Source: Syngnathus acus (lineage: Eukaryota > Chordata > Actinopteri > Syngnathiformes > Syngnathidae). From it: a stretch of 64,000 nt of DNA. The stretch is taken from contig NC_051106.1 of the NCBI RefSeq assembly GCF_901709675.1, positions 3,792,001 through 3,856,000 of the forward strand. Direction: 5' to 3'. Within the stretch, counting starts at the first letter, position 1. Each line of letters starts with the position of its first letter. The notes beneath the pieces are model-generated. The model was not told the DNA's origin and made no database searches. It was given only the letters and a program-made list of their open reading frames with translations. Shown piece after piece: positions 1 through 12,913 of this stretch. Both the position numbers and the translations under genes were made by a program.

Positions 1-584
1 TAAATAGCCAACACGTTTAAACTGATGCATGTAAGCTTGCATTCATTCTTTGGCTTATAATGTCCTGTGTACAAAGATGAATCTGTTTTTTTCTTATTAG
101 AAGGGCCAAGTATCCTTGGCCAAATGGCAACGCTATTTAAATGCTAGCTCAAGTCACCTATCTAATTACAAGATCTTGAATTGTTGCCAATCACACACTT
201 ATTTTGCAGGTGATAAATATTTCAAGTGTGTGTACCGTATTTTCCGCACTATAAGGCGCACCGGATTATAAGGCGCACCTTCAATGAATGGCCCATTTTG
301 AAACTTTGTCCATATATAAGGCGCACCGGATTATAAGGCGCACCTTCAATGAATGGCCCATTTTAAAACTTTGTTCATATATAAGATATATACATTTGGC
401 CCGCGGGCCGGACTTTGGACACGCCTGCTGCAGTGGCTCAATCTTGGTCCATATATAAGGCGCACCTGATTATAAGGCGCACTGTCGGCTTTTGAGAAAA
501 TTGGAGGTTTTTCGGTGCGCCTTATAGTGCGGAAAATACGGTATGCTTCACGCATGTTTACATGTCTTCATGTGTCTATTTCAG
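1..584 (+). other. Intron of the CRIM1-like gene
   Basis: No exon is seen before the acceptor at 585. The stretch is AT-rich and holds a palindromic element at 233-543. The upstream exons for the signal peptide, IGFBP domain and first cysteine-rich part lie outside the window. Confidence 0.6.
233..543. mobile_element. Short palindromic non-autonomous DNA element (CCGTATTTTCCGCACTATAAGG family)
   Basis: The left end CCGTATTTTCCGCACTATAA and the right end, its exact reverse complement, are flanked by TA on both sides. That suggests Tc1/mariner-type TA duplication. Inner copies of ATAAGGCGCACC repeat several times in both directions. No transposase is present. It ends 41 bp before the exon at 585. 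Confidence 0.8.
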
Positions 585-3500
585 AGGAGCAAAGGTGTGC
601 CAGCATTACCTGTCCTGCTCTCCAGGTGTCGTCGTGCCCAAAAGGCTCAGTCCTAACCAAGAGTTACACCCCCCCTGCTGCTTGCTGCCCCTCTATCCCA
701 CCCCAGTGCACCTGTGACTTCGGGGTCTGCCGCCAGCCCAACTGCCCAAGTGGACAACGTGCTGTGCCACTCAGCAAGGCCAGCGGTCAGCCTGGAGACT
801 GCTGTGATGTCTTTGAGTGCCAAAAAGGTGAGATCACCCAACTGCACGTTACACAAACAGTTCTGACTGCTGTCCCACTGGGGGGTTGTGGAGAGGTGAT
901 ATTCATCTTTATCTTCGAGGCAATCATTCCCTCATGCTCCTGCAGACCAAAATCACACAAAGTTGCAGATTATAGTAGCTCGAGATTTACCCCCAAAAAG
1001 AATCTATTAGATGAAGCTGGTGTAGTGAGCCAATATCTTTTTAGAATGATTCAAAACTATGATCCGGGAACATGTGGAGAACAAATAAAACATCATGCAA
1101 CATTACTCTTATGATGTCATGCTCTAAACAGAAAGTGCTGTAATCAGTCTTTTAGCCACCTAAACAGATCTGACAAAGATGAATGACTCAAGCAATTCCC
1201 TCTGTAGACCATTAACATTTTTCATGTAATGCTCATCCAGGAAATACAATGAGTGTCTTGAGTAACTTCCTCAGAGACCTTGCTGCTGTTTGTGCAGCTT
1301 TTTTGTAGCGGCCCAGCATCACAACAGCGCTGCAAAGTAGAATTGTAAGTCCTGCTTCATGTTTCAGGCCCCCCGAGAGAGGCTGGGAGGGGATCTGTAC
1401 GAGTGTTCTGTTTACTCTGCACTCTCAACAAATATTCACTGTTTTACCAACAGAATAAATTCCCATTCTGGCTCTTCTACATGTATAAATGGATGCCATG
1501 TCCTGGAATTAATGGACTTAACAAACCCAGTGACCAAAAAAAGTGCTTAGGCTATGAATTTGTTCAACAGAAGTGCAGTGTCAAAGGGTTTCTGTCTGGT
1601 CACACGTCCAGAGGGAAAAGGTTCAACAGTTCATTGATGGGAATGCTTTTTATGTGCTTCATTCTGCCAGTCGGGAGGGTAATCGAGTCCGGCAGGCTGG
1701 CGGGGGCTGAATGGCAGCCGCGGGGGCCGTGGGATCAGTGTTTTGATAACAAGTGTCTGTTGCTCTTTGGGTGTAAGGCTTGATGCCTTTTGTGTAGCCC
1801 TTACTGTCTGTTTGCCATGCATGCCTGAGCTTGGTGACGCAAAGTTCAATAGACGGGGACGTTGACGAGGACAAGCACAAAGACTCGCTGTCACCGCTCA
1901 TCCCTGTCGGGGTCTATCTAAATAATAGCCCTAATTTTTCTTCCATTGTTGCCTTATTACAGCTTCGGGAATCTTGTTGCAGATTGTTCAAAATGAAATG
2001 TTTTACTGTAAATCAGGGGTGTCAAACTTTTTTTTCGCGGGCCACATTGTAGTCAGAGCTTCTTTCGGAGGGCCATTATGACTGTCAGCACAAATAAATG
2101 TATGAGCACCTCATATTATATACAGTAAAAGCTACAAAACAAACTGACAAATAACTCGTTTTCAAATCAGACGAGTAAAAACTGGTCAAATATTTAAAAA
2201 AAAGATATTAAAAGTGAAGACAATTTGCAATTCTAGTAATGACACGAATTTGATGCACAATTTGTCTTCGCGGGCCACATACAACGATGTGACGGGCCGT
2301 ATCTGGCCCCTGGGCCTTGAGTTTGACACTTTGCTGTAAATAATGGCAAAAAAAAAGTACTGACAAGAAATCTCAGAGGACCGAGCCTATGTCAGAGACT
2401 AGAATTAAACACCGCATGCGCTCATTGTCACATTGTATCCACTATTGGAATGACTCACATGTTTCCATTGCCCACTTGGCTGTGAGTTTGTCCCACTTGG
2501 CTTTGGGGTTTGTCCGGCTCTGCGGGTTGCAGTGACAACGTGTTCCACCTGTTTTCAAACTTGTGCCATTACTGGCTCGAAAAGGACTGATTAGATGGAA
2601 AAGAGCAAAGCAGGCAGGCTGCAAAAGTTACTAATGGTTCTGTTTGTTTGGATTGACAATGAGCTTGGCACGTCTTTTGTACTCAAATTTGGGTGTAGGT
2701 GTTCGGAACAACACTTGTTTTCCGAAACTTGACGTCGGGTGTTGAGCAAGAAGGGTGAGCTCAGCGTAGTAATTGCTCTCAAGGAGCTCAGCTTGACTCG
2801 GGTATAAATTTACAAAACTTTAAAATGTCATTACTGTAAATCGTTGGACTCTAAATGGTCTTTTATCGCTTGCATCATTTGTATCTGATGGTCGTTGCTG
2901 TTTTCAATTCCGATCATACAAAAATTACCCAACTTTTCATCACCACCTACTTGGTTTGGAATTCTTAACAGACTTATTTGAGGTATGAGACTTGTCCAAA
3001 ACGTGGTGTAACAAAGAAGATTTTTAGTATAGAGGGTTTGATTGACTCCTCCTGCCACACTTTCTAGCCAAAACCTCACAACCACTTTTGTTTTCTTTTG
3101 CGCTGTACAGCAAGCTCCTGACAGAAAGTTCTCCCCATCGCCTTGGCTTCATTGTTTAACACACAGCAAACCAACCCTTATGGTTAACCTCAGCCATCGA
3201 CCTCAGTTGGTTTTCAATGACTGCCAACAGAGGACAATCATTTTTTTGTGTCTGGTGATGAAAATGGCTTTTCACCAAGACAAACGCCAGCACTGCCTGA
3301 TTGTCGACTTAGAGCTTTTTAAGGTTAATTGTGTTTTCTTTTTTTCTTTTTTCGCCCCCTCTTTAGTCTCCCCTAAGTGTGTCCACAATGGAAAGGAGTA
3401 CTCCAACGGCGAAGTGTACCGCATGGACCCTTGCTGGCTGTGCCAATGCCGGGGAGGAATCTCTTTCTGCTCCAAGGCAGAGTGCGCTGAGCTCGACTGT

Positions 3501-6500
3501 GAGAACTTTTACATTCCTGAGGGCGAGTGTTGCCCTGTCTGCATGGGTACGTTTTATTTTTTTATAAGAAATACACAAAAAAATCAAATGATAAGCATAG
3601 TGACAGGGTCAAACTCATCAACTTTCACTTGTAGGGGAATTACTTAACTTTACAATTACCTATTTTATTTTTTTGTATTGATTTTTCTGTCAGATGTTGT
3701 TCTACTACCTTGAAAATAATCCACAGTGGAAACTGTTACATCACTTGACCTTTCCACTGGAAATGCTAAATGCTGTGCATATGGTCCACTGGCTCATATG
3801 CAATAAAATGAAATGACACAATCTCAAGCAGGAACTGCAATTGATACTCTCATAGCATTTCTTAATGTATATATTTGATGAATTGAAGAGTCACTTTTTT
3901 ACTCTTCATTATGTTCCAAACAGTGAGCTGTGTAAAAATGGAAAATGAGAGCGCGGATATCAAAGTTTAACATCCCTCACCTCTAACAAATTTAATTTGA
4001 ACGTCATCCTCACTTCTACTATTAAGTGTCTTTCACACCATTTCATCTATTAAAGAAATGTTTGGTGGAAATAAAAATGGAGGGCCGTGGAAATGCAATG
4101 TTACCTTTTTCCTCCTGCCAACAAGTTGTGTAACAACATCAAAGTCTTTTAATTTATGAAATCAAATAAATGGTCCAAGCATAAACTGTAGGACAATCCA
4201 TCTTCTCCAGTTTACAGCAGAAATATCTAAAACTGTAACACAACTTCCTTTTTGGACTATATATCGAAAGTTCTTTGTAGTCAAATTATAACCGACCTTC
4301 GCCGAGCATTTATGACCGGCTACCCCCGCCGAGTTGAAACCATGTCATGATGAAACAGCCACATTCCAAGCTCTCATTCAAGTTAAATCCATTCATAAGT
4401 CAGGAACCATAAGTCATCCAAATCCAACAGAGTCTTCTTCATAGCTTTTGGTGTCTGGCCAGTTTCCTCTTCTTATTAGCTCCCCCTTGGAGGATCATAT
4501 TCCCGGCTTCTGCTTACAGTAGGGGCACACAACATACATTGGAGCCAGGCATTGGTTTTAGTCTCGCTCCAAGGTCGCCAAAGCAAACGACCGCATCAAT
4601 CTGAATGAGTTTTTTATTTTCGCGCCCCCCCCCCTGCTTTACTTTCTTACCCAGATGTGGAGTTACTGTCAGTGGACAGCACAAAAGCCAGTTGCTGGGT
4701 GAACAACAAGTTGCGAGCCCACGAGGAGCAGTGGAAGGAGGACGACTGCACCTTCTGCCAGTGCGTGGATGGCGAACCTCACTGCACGGCCATGGCCTGC
4801 AAGCAAAGCTGCCAAAATCCCGTCAAGATACCCGGAGAATGTTGCCCCTTCTGTGAAGGTATACAAAGCAGTACGTGATGGAAATAGAAATGATTCAAGG
4901 TTTTACAAAGTGAGCATGTGTTGGAGGCAACGTCGGCATGGGATCATTAAAGCGGAGGCCGCAGAGCATTCTTTAAGCTGCGGGGTTCTTTGTGTCCCTT
5001 TTATTACTTTTGCCCGCCAAAATGAGACCCACCAGTGTGTGAGGAACATCATAGTTTCAAAACAGGAGGGCTGCGTAATTGAATTGGAGCCCCCTTTTTT
5101 CTGTGTGTGTGAGCATAATTAGTTACAGCTCATTACGTCGTTCCTCCCATTTAAGTGAGGCAGGAAATGTTTGACAGGACTTCACAACACTGGATGTGTG
5201 CTTTTGTCTCTTCTGTGAAATTGCCCTATAGTTATCTGCAATTATTCTTTGTCTTGAAACTAAGACTTGTCTGAATATGTACTCATTTAAAATTGGTACT
5301 ACAAAAGCACTTCAGGCTGCAGTAACACAACTAATGGAAGTCTGACAATATAATTGTTTAATTTTCAAATGTATTTGATGTCGACTCCCATCCATCTCAA
5401 TTTTCTTTCTCCAGAACCTTCGTATGAAACGGTCAGCCCCATGCTGTGCCCTCCTCTGGAAAACTGTAGCCTTTCTACCGACGACTGTCCTTATGGCTTC
5501 TATCAAGACATCAATGGATGTCTGCTTTGCCAGTGTCTCAATAGTAAGTTCACTTTAATGGTTTATGTTGGAGGAAATTGGTGGAAGTATCATGGAATAT
5601 GTCCAACGTTTATGTAATAACAGATTAAGGGAGTGACATGAAGATTAAGTGGCATTGTGGGGCTGAAAATTGTTAACATGTGAAAAGTTTGTTTTCACAC
5701 AAACACTTTCAATTCTTTCAGATGACTCCTGCCCTGACCTGGGAAAATATTGTTCCCTGCAATGCCCAACGGGATACGAGAGGGATGACTTTGGTTGTGA
5801 AGTGTGCGAGTGCAGCATCCCCGTGCCCAGGTGTCGACCTTTGACCTGCACGAAGACCTGCCCCTATGGATTTGTGTGAGTACACACGGTAAAGCACACA
5901 TCCAGCTCAACTCATTTGTCATATTTGGTTTTGGATTTGGGACATCAGACAAAGTCATAAGCATGACCAAATTGGACAATATAGTGAAAAGCATTGTGTT
6001 ACAAATTTCACTGACGAAAGTGAAAAGTCTTTGACTGTATTCTGGTGAAATATAGCCTTTTAATGCGACGCTTTTTCGTGAACAAAGAACTTCATTCAAG
6101 CAGGGAAACTTGAGGTTAGTGCAGTCTTTTAAGGGGTTAAGGTCTTGCAAGTGCATCAATATTTAGCTACCCCTCCCTCCAACCCACCCGCAAACCACAG
6201 CTTGTGTGTAAACTGCTGAAGTTAAAAGAGGAATTCTTATCTTAGGAAAGAATGTCAGTGAAGCAGTCTATTTCTGCATTGCTTTGAGTTACAATTTAAA
6301 GTATTGACTGCGGTGGTCACGGCAGGTTTCTAAATTTGTGTGCTGTGAGATCGAGTTGACTTCTTCGCTTCTTCTGAGTCACTTCTCAGAGTTCTTCCAA
6401 CTTAGAGTGCCAGCTGCCTAAGGAGCAATAATGATGCAACAGGTTAAATTGGAAGCATCTGAATTGGATTAAGAATGCGTCTTGGGTTTGTATGATGTGC

Positions 6501-9500
6501 AAACCGCAAAGTTCGCTCATGTTGGTCTTTTTATTTGGTCTCCTTCAAAGGCAGCCAATACGGCGATGAAGAAAAGCAGGTCCAGATGTCGATTCTAGCA
6601 AACCTCGGCATTTGGTATTTCACTGTGTGCCACAACATTCGTGTGTTGATGTTTTATGGTTGTGTGTGTTTGTGTGTCAACCCACAGTCGCAACAAGCAC
6701 GGCTGTGAGATGTGTCGCTGCGTCAAGTGTCCCCCCTTTACCTGCGACAAACACTGCAGCGACGGCTACAAGCAGAACAAGAAGGGCTGCTCCATCTGCA
6801 TGTGTAAAGGTACCTCACACTTAAAAGTTAAGAATAAAATACAAAATTGAATATTTGCCGAGACATGCAGCAAGATTACTGTAAATACATTTAGAATTAT
6901 TTGCCGATAAAATGCATGCACAAATTATAATCAGCAAAAAAAATAATATTTGTTGACATGTCATTATGTAGGCACACAAACTATTTTTTAATTTGAGTAA
7001 TTGCAGAACTTTGTGGCCTTTTATAGCTGTTATTAAGCAATAAAATGGCAAAATGCTCTGTAGGAGACTTTGATAATTACATATATTAAGTCAAGCGTTT
7101 TACTGCCCAATTGTATAAATTTCACATGCTGCCAATGCTCAGTCATGTCTTTGTTTATATTAGCACTTCAAGTGCAATCAAAGCAACTACTGTAAATTCC
7201 TGTGGTTGGTATAAGAGTGTTGCATTCAGCAAAATGAGTTTGGAAACCAGCCCAGCTTTCGTGACGCAAATAGTCAGGCCACTCTAAACACAGGTTCTCA
7301 TTAAAGCTCAGAGATAATAAATATAGTCAAATTGTTAGCGCTTTTTCTTCACGCTCACAATTCAACCAGTGTAAGTCAGTTTCAAGCTAAATGGGTGGAA
7401 GCATGAGGAAAATCTATGTGTGAGTTTGTTTTACAAAGCTGCACTTTTGATTTCCTCTGACCTCTGGCTGCTCTTCTGCGGGGACTTAAATGTTTGCCTT
7501 TTTGGGGTTTTGGTTGGTATTTGGCTTTATCCAGTAGCTGGGTGCAAGTCTAATTAGATTCCTCCAACCTCTAAGTTCAAATTCAGATGACTGATTTATA
7601 CTCCATTTTACAGTAAGCGTTGATGGGTTTTTTAAGCCGTGTTATAAATATTTCAACCTCAAGATATGCCATGCAAATGACTGCTGTCTTTTTAGAAAAC
7701 GAAGGAAAGACTCAGAGTTTTACTTTAAATGTGAACAAACTGATGCTAACCTAAAGAGCTGGGAAAGTTTTTACGTGGTTTGTCAAAAATGTTCAATGTT
7801 AGTAAATTATGTATTGATTTTTTTTTTTCTTCCTTAAAAATGAAAGGGAGGGCACATGGGAATTGCTTTTTATACTTCAGTTTGGCTCTCTTTCTAATCC
7901 AAGAAGATTCCAACTAAACTAAAAGCTACTCTGGGTTAAATCCATCTGGTGGCTTTGGAAAGTCAGGACTCCAAGGCAACAGGATATTTGTTTGTTTTGA
8001 CAACAATCAACAAAAACATATCAGGATCTTAGTTCTTCAGAAATATTAGATTGCGACATCACTTTTAATTCTAATGCTTAATACTTTCAAAACTTTATGG
8101 TATTTGTAAATAAACAGTCTACACCGTACCATTTTTTTAGTTGGTTTGTATTTCACTTGTCTATTAACGGTTTGAATTATTTGTATTTTTTTTCCAGAGA
8201 ATACTCACCCCCCCAGCACCACCGCCTCCATCCCAGTTCCCAGCTTTTGCCTTACCTCTAATGGCAAGCGATACGAAGAAGGCGAAAGCTGGCACGACGG
8301 CTGCCGCGACTGCTACTGTCATTCCGGAAGGGAGATGTGTGTGCTCATATCCTGTCCCGTTCCCAGCTGCTCTCATCCAGTCGTGAAGTCTGACCAGTGT
8401 TGTCCAACATGTGAAGGTATGCCACTAAGTCTTGCTAACACTTTCCAAATGTCACAATTTTTTCCTTCTTGTAACACTTTAGATGAGTCGGGTAGTGGTC
8501 TGCCGGAGGGGATGGACATGGTGGTGTGCAGAGCTCCTGGGGGGGAGTTCTACGTGGAAGGGGAGACCTGGGACCTGGACGAGTGCACACGTTGTACCTG
8601 CAGGCAGGGACGCGTGCTGTGCGACACGGAAGTTTGTCCCCCGGCTCTGTGCCAGACACCAACCAAGAACCTGGACACCTGTTGTCATGTGTGCTTAGGT
8701 AAGTTGCTCAAAGACTTGAGTGATACCTTGACAAGAGCAGACTGCAAGAGGCTTGCTTAGCCTTTCATATAAATGTGGGAACGGTCACCAGGAATGCGGG
8801 AATAATACATATCCCGCAGACAGGGCCTTATGATGGATGTGTACGGTGGACAGTCTTGAGCCAAGACTTCGGGTCAGGAGAGGATTTTGGTCCCTGAGAG
8901 AGTTGGATGAGATATCAGACTGAATTAACATCTGCCTGCTGGAATCCCTTGCTTAGACTGGACATTTGGGAAGCATCTTGAATTGACATTGTCCTCGTCT
9001 TGGCTTTTCATGCTTGCTCGGTTAATTAATCGTTGCCCCCCCCTTACTTTATTAGTCTTTCATTTTTTGTTTAAAAACTTTTAAGGTTAACTGGTGACTT
9101 TTGCTGATTGACACCAAGTTCAAGTTTAATTCTCCACCGAGAGATTTTGGACAATGTTTGCCTTAGTAGCGCAAAATTAAGATTTTCTGAGCCAAAGAAT
9201 GGTCCAAGAAGACATGTTTAGATGAGACTCATATGACTCAAAGACCTCAACTACTCTAGATCAGTGACTCTAATGTAAATGTTAGCAATACAATCTGGAC
9301 AAATGATCAAGTGAAACCTTATTTGACTGATTCCACGCCTCCACAGATGAGACACAGAGTCCGTTGCTGCCGGTGAACACCAGCCAGCAGGAGTACTGCA
9401 TCACCAACGAAGGAGACGTGCTGCTAGCAGGAGACTCCTGGAAGACCAACGCTTGCACCAGCTGCATCTGCAACAACGGCACCATTCAGTGTTTCTCTCA

Positions 9501-10859
9501 GCGCTGTCCACCTGCCAACTGCAGGGTGCCCGTCTTACGCAAGGGCCAGTGCTGTCCGTACTGTCTCGGTGAGTTTTGCATTACACCCAAAAAAAGAACA
9601 TTTTTGATTCATTCTGGGCCTACGGTCCACCACTAAAATTAGCCGATACAAAACTTCCACACATAAAGATCATAATAGAGAACAAGGCAGAGCTTGTTGA
9701 TGGTCCTAATTCATAACGGTACCTGCCAAAAAGAGGGAAAGCCTGTTTGAAAATGCGTGTGTGTGTGTGTATATGTGTTAGTTCGTTAGGGCCAGCCATT
9801 CTGGCGCTGCGCGGGCAAACACCATCGTTCGCAACGGCATTCCAGGCGATACACACACGACGCACACAGTCGACTCGAGCAAAAACATTCCTCGAGCATC
9901 CGCACATTCACACGTGTTTCCTGTCCCCGGATGAATCGGACCGCAACGCTCGCTCTGTGGCAGCGCAGGAAGCTCCACGTCAGCTTTTCCTACAGGGGAA
10001 AACCTCGGCATAGGATCCCATTGTTCAGCCTGATATGCCGTTTGAGCACCCTTTGTTTTTATTATTTGGCTTTCACATAAGGGCTTTTATGAAGCCACGG
10101 TGAGAAACGTTCATGGAAACACAGGGAGGGGAGTTGAAACAATAACACCGTTGTACGTCTGCTGGCTTTTGCATTACAAAAGTCGTTTTGAAAATAAAAG
10201 CTTTATCTCTCTGTCTGGGAAGAAATGACTACATCTGCGCCAGTGTTGTTGTCCACCGTCGCTACCAAAACAAGGATCACCACGAGTGTGCGGCGGGCTG
10301 ATGGGAGCGCTGATGTCACAGAAGCGCCAATTGTTGCAGACACAGGTAAGGGGACATTGTTAAATTAAAAAAAAATAAAAATAGCACACTGACACTGGTG
10401 TGCTTGTTTTGGACAACATCTACCAGATGAGCCAATTTTGGGTGAAAATTACCCCAACCAAACAGAGATGGCCCTCATCTACCAATCAGCCGCTTGGATC
10501 CTGGCAGGTCTCCTCCTGGCCATCATCATCTTCCTCATTGTTGCTTTGCTTATCAACAAGAAAAAGAAGTGGGTGCAGATGTCCTGCTACAGTGCTCCAA
10601 AGAAGGTGAGACTATTTATAAATCTATACTGCACTGACAAAATGCTCATTTTGAACTTGACCCTCTTCCCCTTCAGACCGTCATCCTGAAGCATGTGAAC
10701 AAAAACCAGGTGGTGTACATGGAGCCCTCCAAGGAAAACAAATTTCAGAACGTGAAGAACGACTGTGGGATCCATTTCTCACCCGAGATGAGTTCTCCCT
10801 GTACAGACAAGATGACCATCCCCAGAGCCAAGCTGGCAAACAACTGGACGGCGCGCTAA
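585..10859 (+). CDS. CRIM1-like cysteine-rich transmembrane protein (3' part, 12 coding exons)
   Basis: This is the 3' part of a gene for a type I membrane protein of the CRIM1 family. CRIM1 is known to tether BMP/TGF-beta-type ligands at the cell surface. Exons: 585-827, 3367-3546, 4655-4858, 5415-5543, 5722-5875, 6688-6809, 8198-8416, 8483-8698, 9347-9568, 10223-10345, 10427-10605, 10677-10859. With one base carried in from a missing upstream exon they encode 724 residues and stop at TAA 10857-10859. In order: a cysteine-rich module, VWC domains 1-2 (exons 2-3), antistasin-like repeats (exons 4-6), VWC domains 3-5 (exons 7-9), a short Thr/Ser-rich linker, one TM helix (ILAGLLLAIIIFLIVALLI) and a lysine-rich cytoplasmic tail. 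Most junctions are phase 1, as expected for shuffled extracellular modules. The signal peptide and IGFBP domain lie left of the window. Human CRIM1 has a sixth VWC domain and another tail end, so this is probably a paralogue rather than crim1 itself. Family is certain, orthology is not. Confidence 0.88.
2014..2333 (+). mobile_element. hAT-like MITE, family A, copy 1
   Basis: About 320 bp starting CAGGGGTGTCAAACT and ending in the degraded GTTTGACACTTTG. It is flanked by the exact 8-bp duplication CTGTAAAT (2006-2013 and 2334-2341), as expected for hAT insertion. Other copies lie at 12914-14650 (split), 18184-18480 and 33695-34028. Confidence 0.85.
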
Positions 10860-10932
10860 CGTCAAACATCAGCAGATCAGAGCTGTTTGCCACCTTATGC
10901 TCTCTCGTACTGCTGTATGGAGATTTATGCAT

Positions 10933-10972
<40 letters not shown>

Positions 10973-12804
10973 TGGACACAGTCTGCTACACTCTATGTGA
11001 CTGGTAAACAAAAGGACACCCCACGATGGATAAAGCAACAATTTAATGTGACCTTTCTTGTGTGTTTGGACCTTCTCCAGCATCACTGATGTAATGTTCT
11101 GGAAGGACACACATTCACTTGGCTTTACTGCACAATCACCGAGGGTTCTCACTCAGACTTTATCACACACTTTTTTTTTTTGACTCCTTTCGGACTAGAA
11201 GAGGAGGAAAAAAAAGTTCCCGGATGAGGGGTTAAGCTTCGAGGTTTACAGAAGTGCTTCGTGGATGTCGTCAGTACATTTAGCAGGGAGGCCAAAAGAA
11301 CTGGTAATCCACTTGGATCCACCAAATTGTAACAGTCCAGCAGGCTTTATAGACACCCTGCGTTAGAATGTGTGCTTTCTGTTTAGTTTGTGTATATTGA
11401 AACTGTACTGTATTCCTATTCATGTTGTTCTAGGCTGACTCTTATTTTTGTTGATGTCTGATTAGGGTGAACATTTATGCTGGTCAAAACATTCCCACCA
11501 CCTCATGTACAAATCTTATAAAATCATCCACAAGGATTCCTGCTGGAATATTCTGAGGAAAAGAGAAACTAATGGATTTTCCACGCAAGTTAAACAGAAC
11601 CATCCTGCAAAACCTGGTTTTCAAATTTCAGCCTATCTGGAAGCTGAATCAGAGTGATGTGCATCTCGGAAGAATGTTAGGTGCAGAAGATGAGACAAAA
11701 ATGGTGCAGTGGCAGGGCTCCAGAATGCCCCAAAATGCTCCGGACATTTGAGAGAGTGCAACACAATTTTTCATTAATCTCAATAGATCTAATCATTTTT
11801 ATAATTACTTTTGTTGATGGCAAATTTCTTCTCCACACTTCATCCAATTTATTAGTTATGTAATAAAAATGAGTTATTGTGTGTCCCTTAATTTTCTAAT
11901 TGCACCACAAAAAAAAAAAAAATTCAAGTTAAGGGCCACAATGCTTCCAGTAATAAAATGATTCTGGAGCCTTGAGAATGATTTCTTCCCCAGAAAACAT
12001 TTAAGGAATGTTTCATACCACTTCAGAACTGCACATTGTTGCGTGTGAATGTTGCCAATGATTCTTTTTGAAGCATTGATGCACCAGCCTTAAAGGTTTG
12101 ATTGCCAGTTTAAACAACTGCTTCACTTGACCTTTAAAAAAAAACAAAGTAATAATCACTTCTGATCTGATTGTACATAATGCATAATAGATTGCAACAT
12201 GCGTGTGCCACGCATTTAAAAAAGAAAAAAAGTTGCGCTTTCCGGCTTTTTTTTTTTTCCATGCCACTGCTGGATTCTTGGAGGGATAAACACGTTAATC
12301 AGGGATTTGATGGGCGCATTAAAGCACTCCAGTAAACACACATTGTTCAAGCTGGAGGCAACGTACTACACCAATCGGATCAGAGGAGAATTCCATTTTT
12401 CAATCACCACTCAGACCAATGCCAATTTATTTCTCCATAACAAATATGATTGTGATGCCAAAATTGGTAGATTGGTGTGTTTTAGTGACTCAGATTTGTT
12501 GGACTCATGATAACGTGCTTTAAAATGAAGTGTGAAAGATGCCCTGTTCTTTGTTCTACTTTGTGTAAAAAGCTAGTTGAAATTAGTTGAGCAGAAGAGT
12601 ATCCTATTTATTTTTTCACATAGCTTTATTTATTAATACTATAGTTTTTTTTTTCTTTTTGGATGACCTTTTGTAGCCAAAGCTGCTGTACATTTTAGAG
12701 CATTTACACCAATCAGCTATATTCAGTATTGCCTTTATTTATTTCTTTGTTCCAAACCCTGTAAATAAGTGAAACTGTAACATTTACTCATTTTGAGAAA
12801 TAAA
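10860..12804 (+). other. Probable 3' UTR of the CRIM1-like gene with polyadenylation signal
   Basis: No coding sequence is seen after the TAA at 10857-10859. The stretch is AT-rich, holds a CA dinucleotide repeat at 10934-10970, and has an AATAAA at 12799-12804 that is the best candidate polyadenylation signal. An earlier AATAAA-like site near 11862-11868 could give a shorter transcript. The end of the UTR is inferred, not shown. Confidence 0.5.
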
Positions 12805-12913
12805 TGTGTGAAAAAAAGTGGTCAAGAATCTTTTCCAATTCAGACTTCCAAGATCTGCTGTTTTTGGAATTCACCTGTGCAAATAGGAAATTCAAAGCAT
12901 GGTAACGGAAGCT

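Noticed and set aside
9778-10013. Cysteine-containing open frames on both strands in the intron after VWC5, considered as a lost sixth VWC domain
   Set aside because: Spacing of cysteines does not fit the VWC pattern, and the exon before and after join in frame without it.
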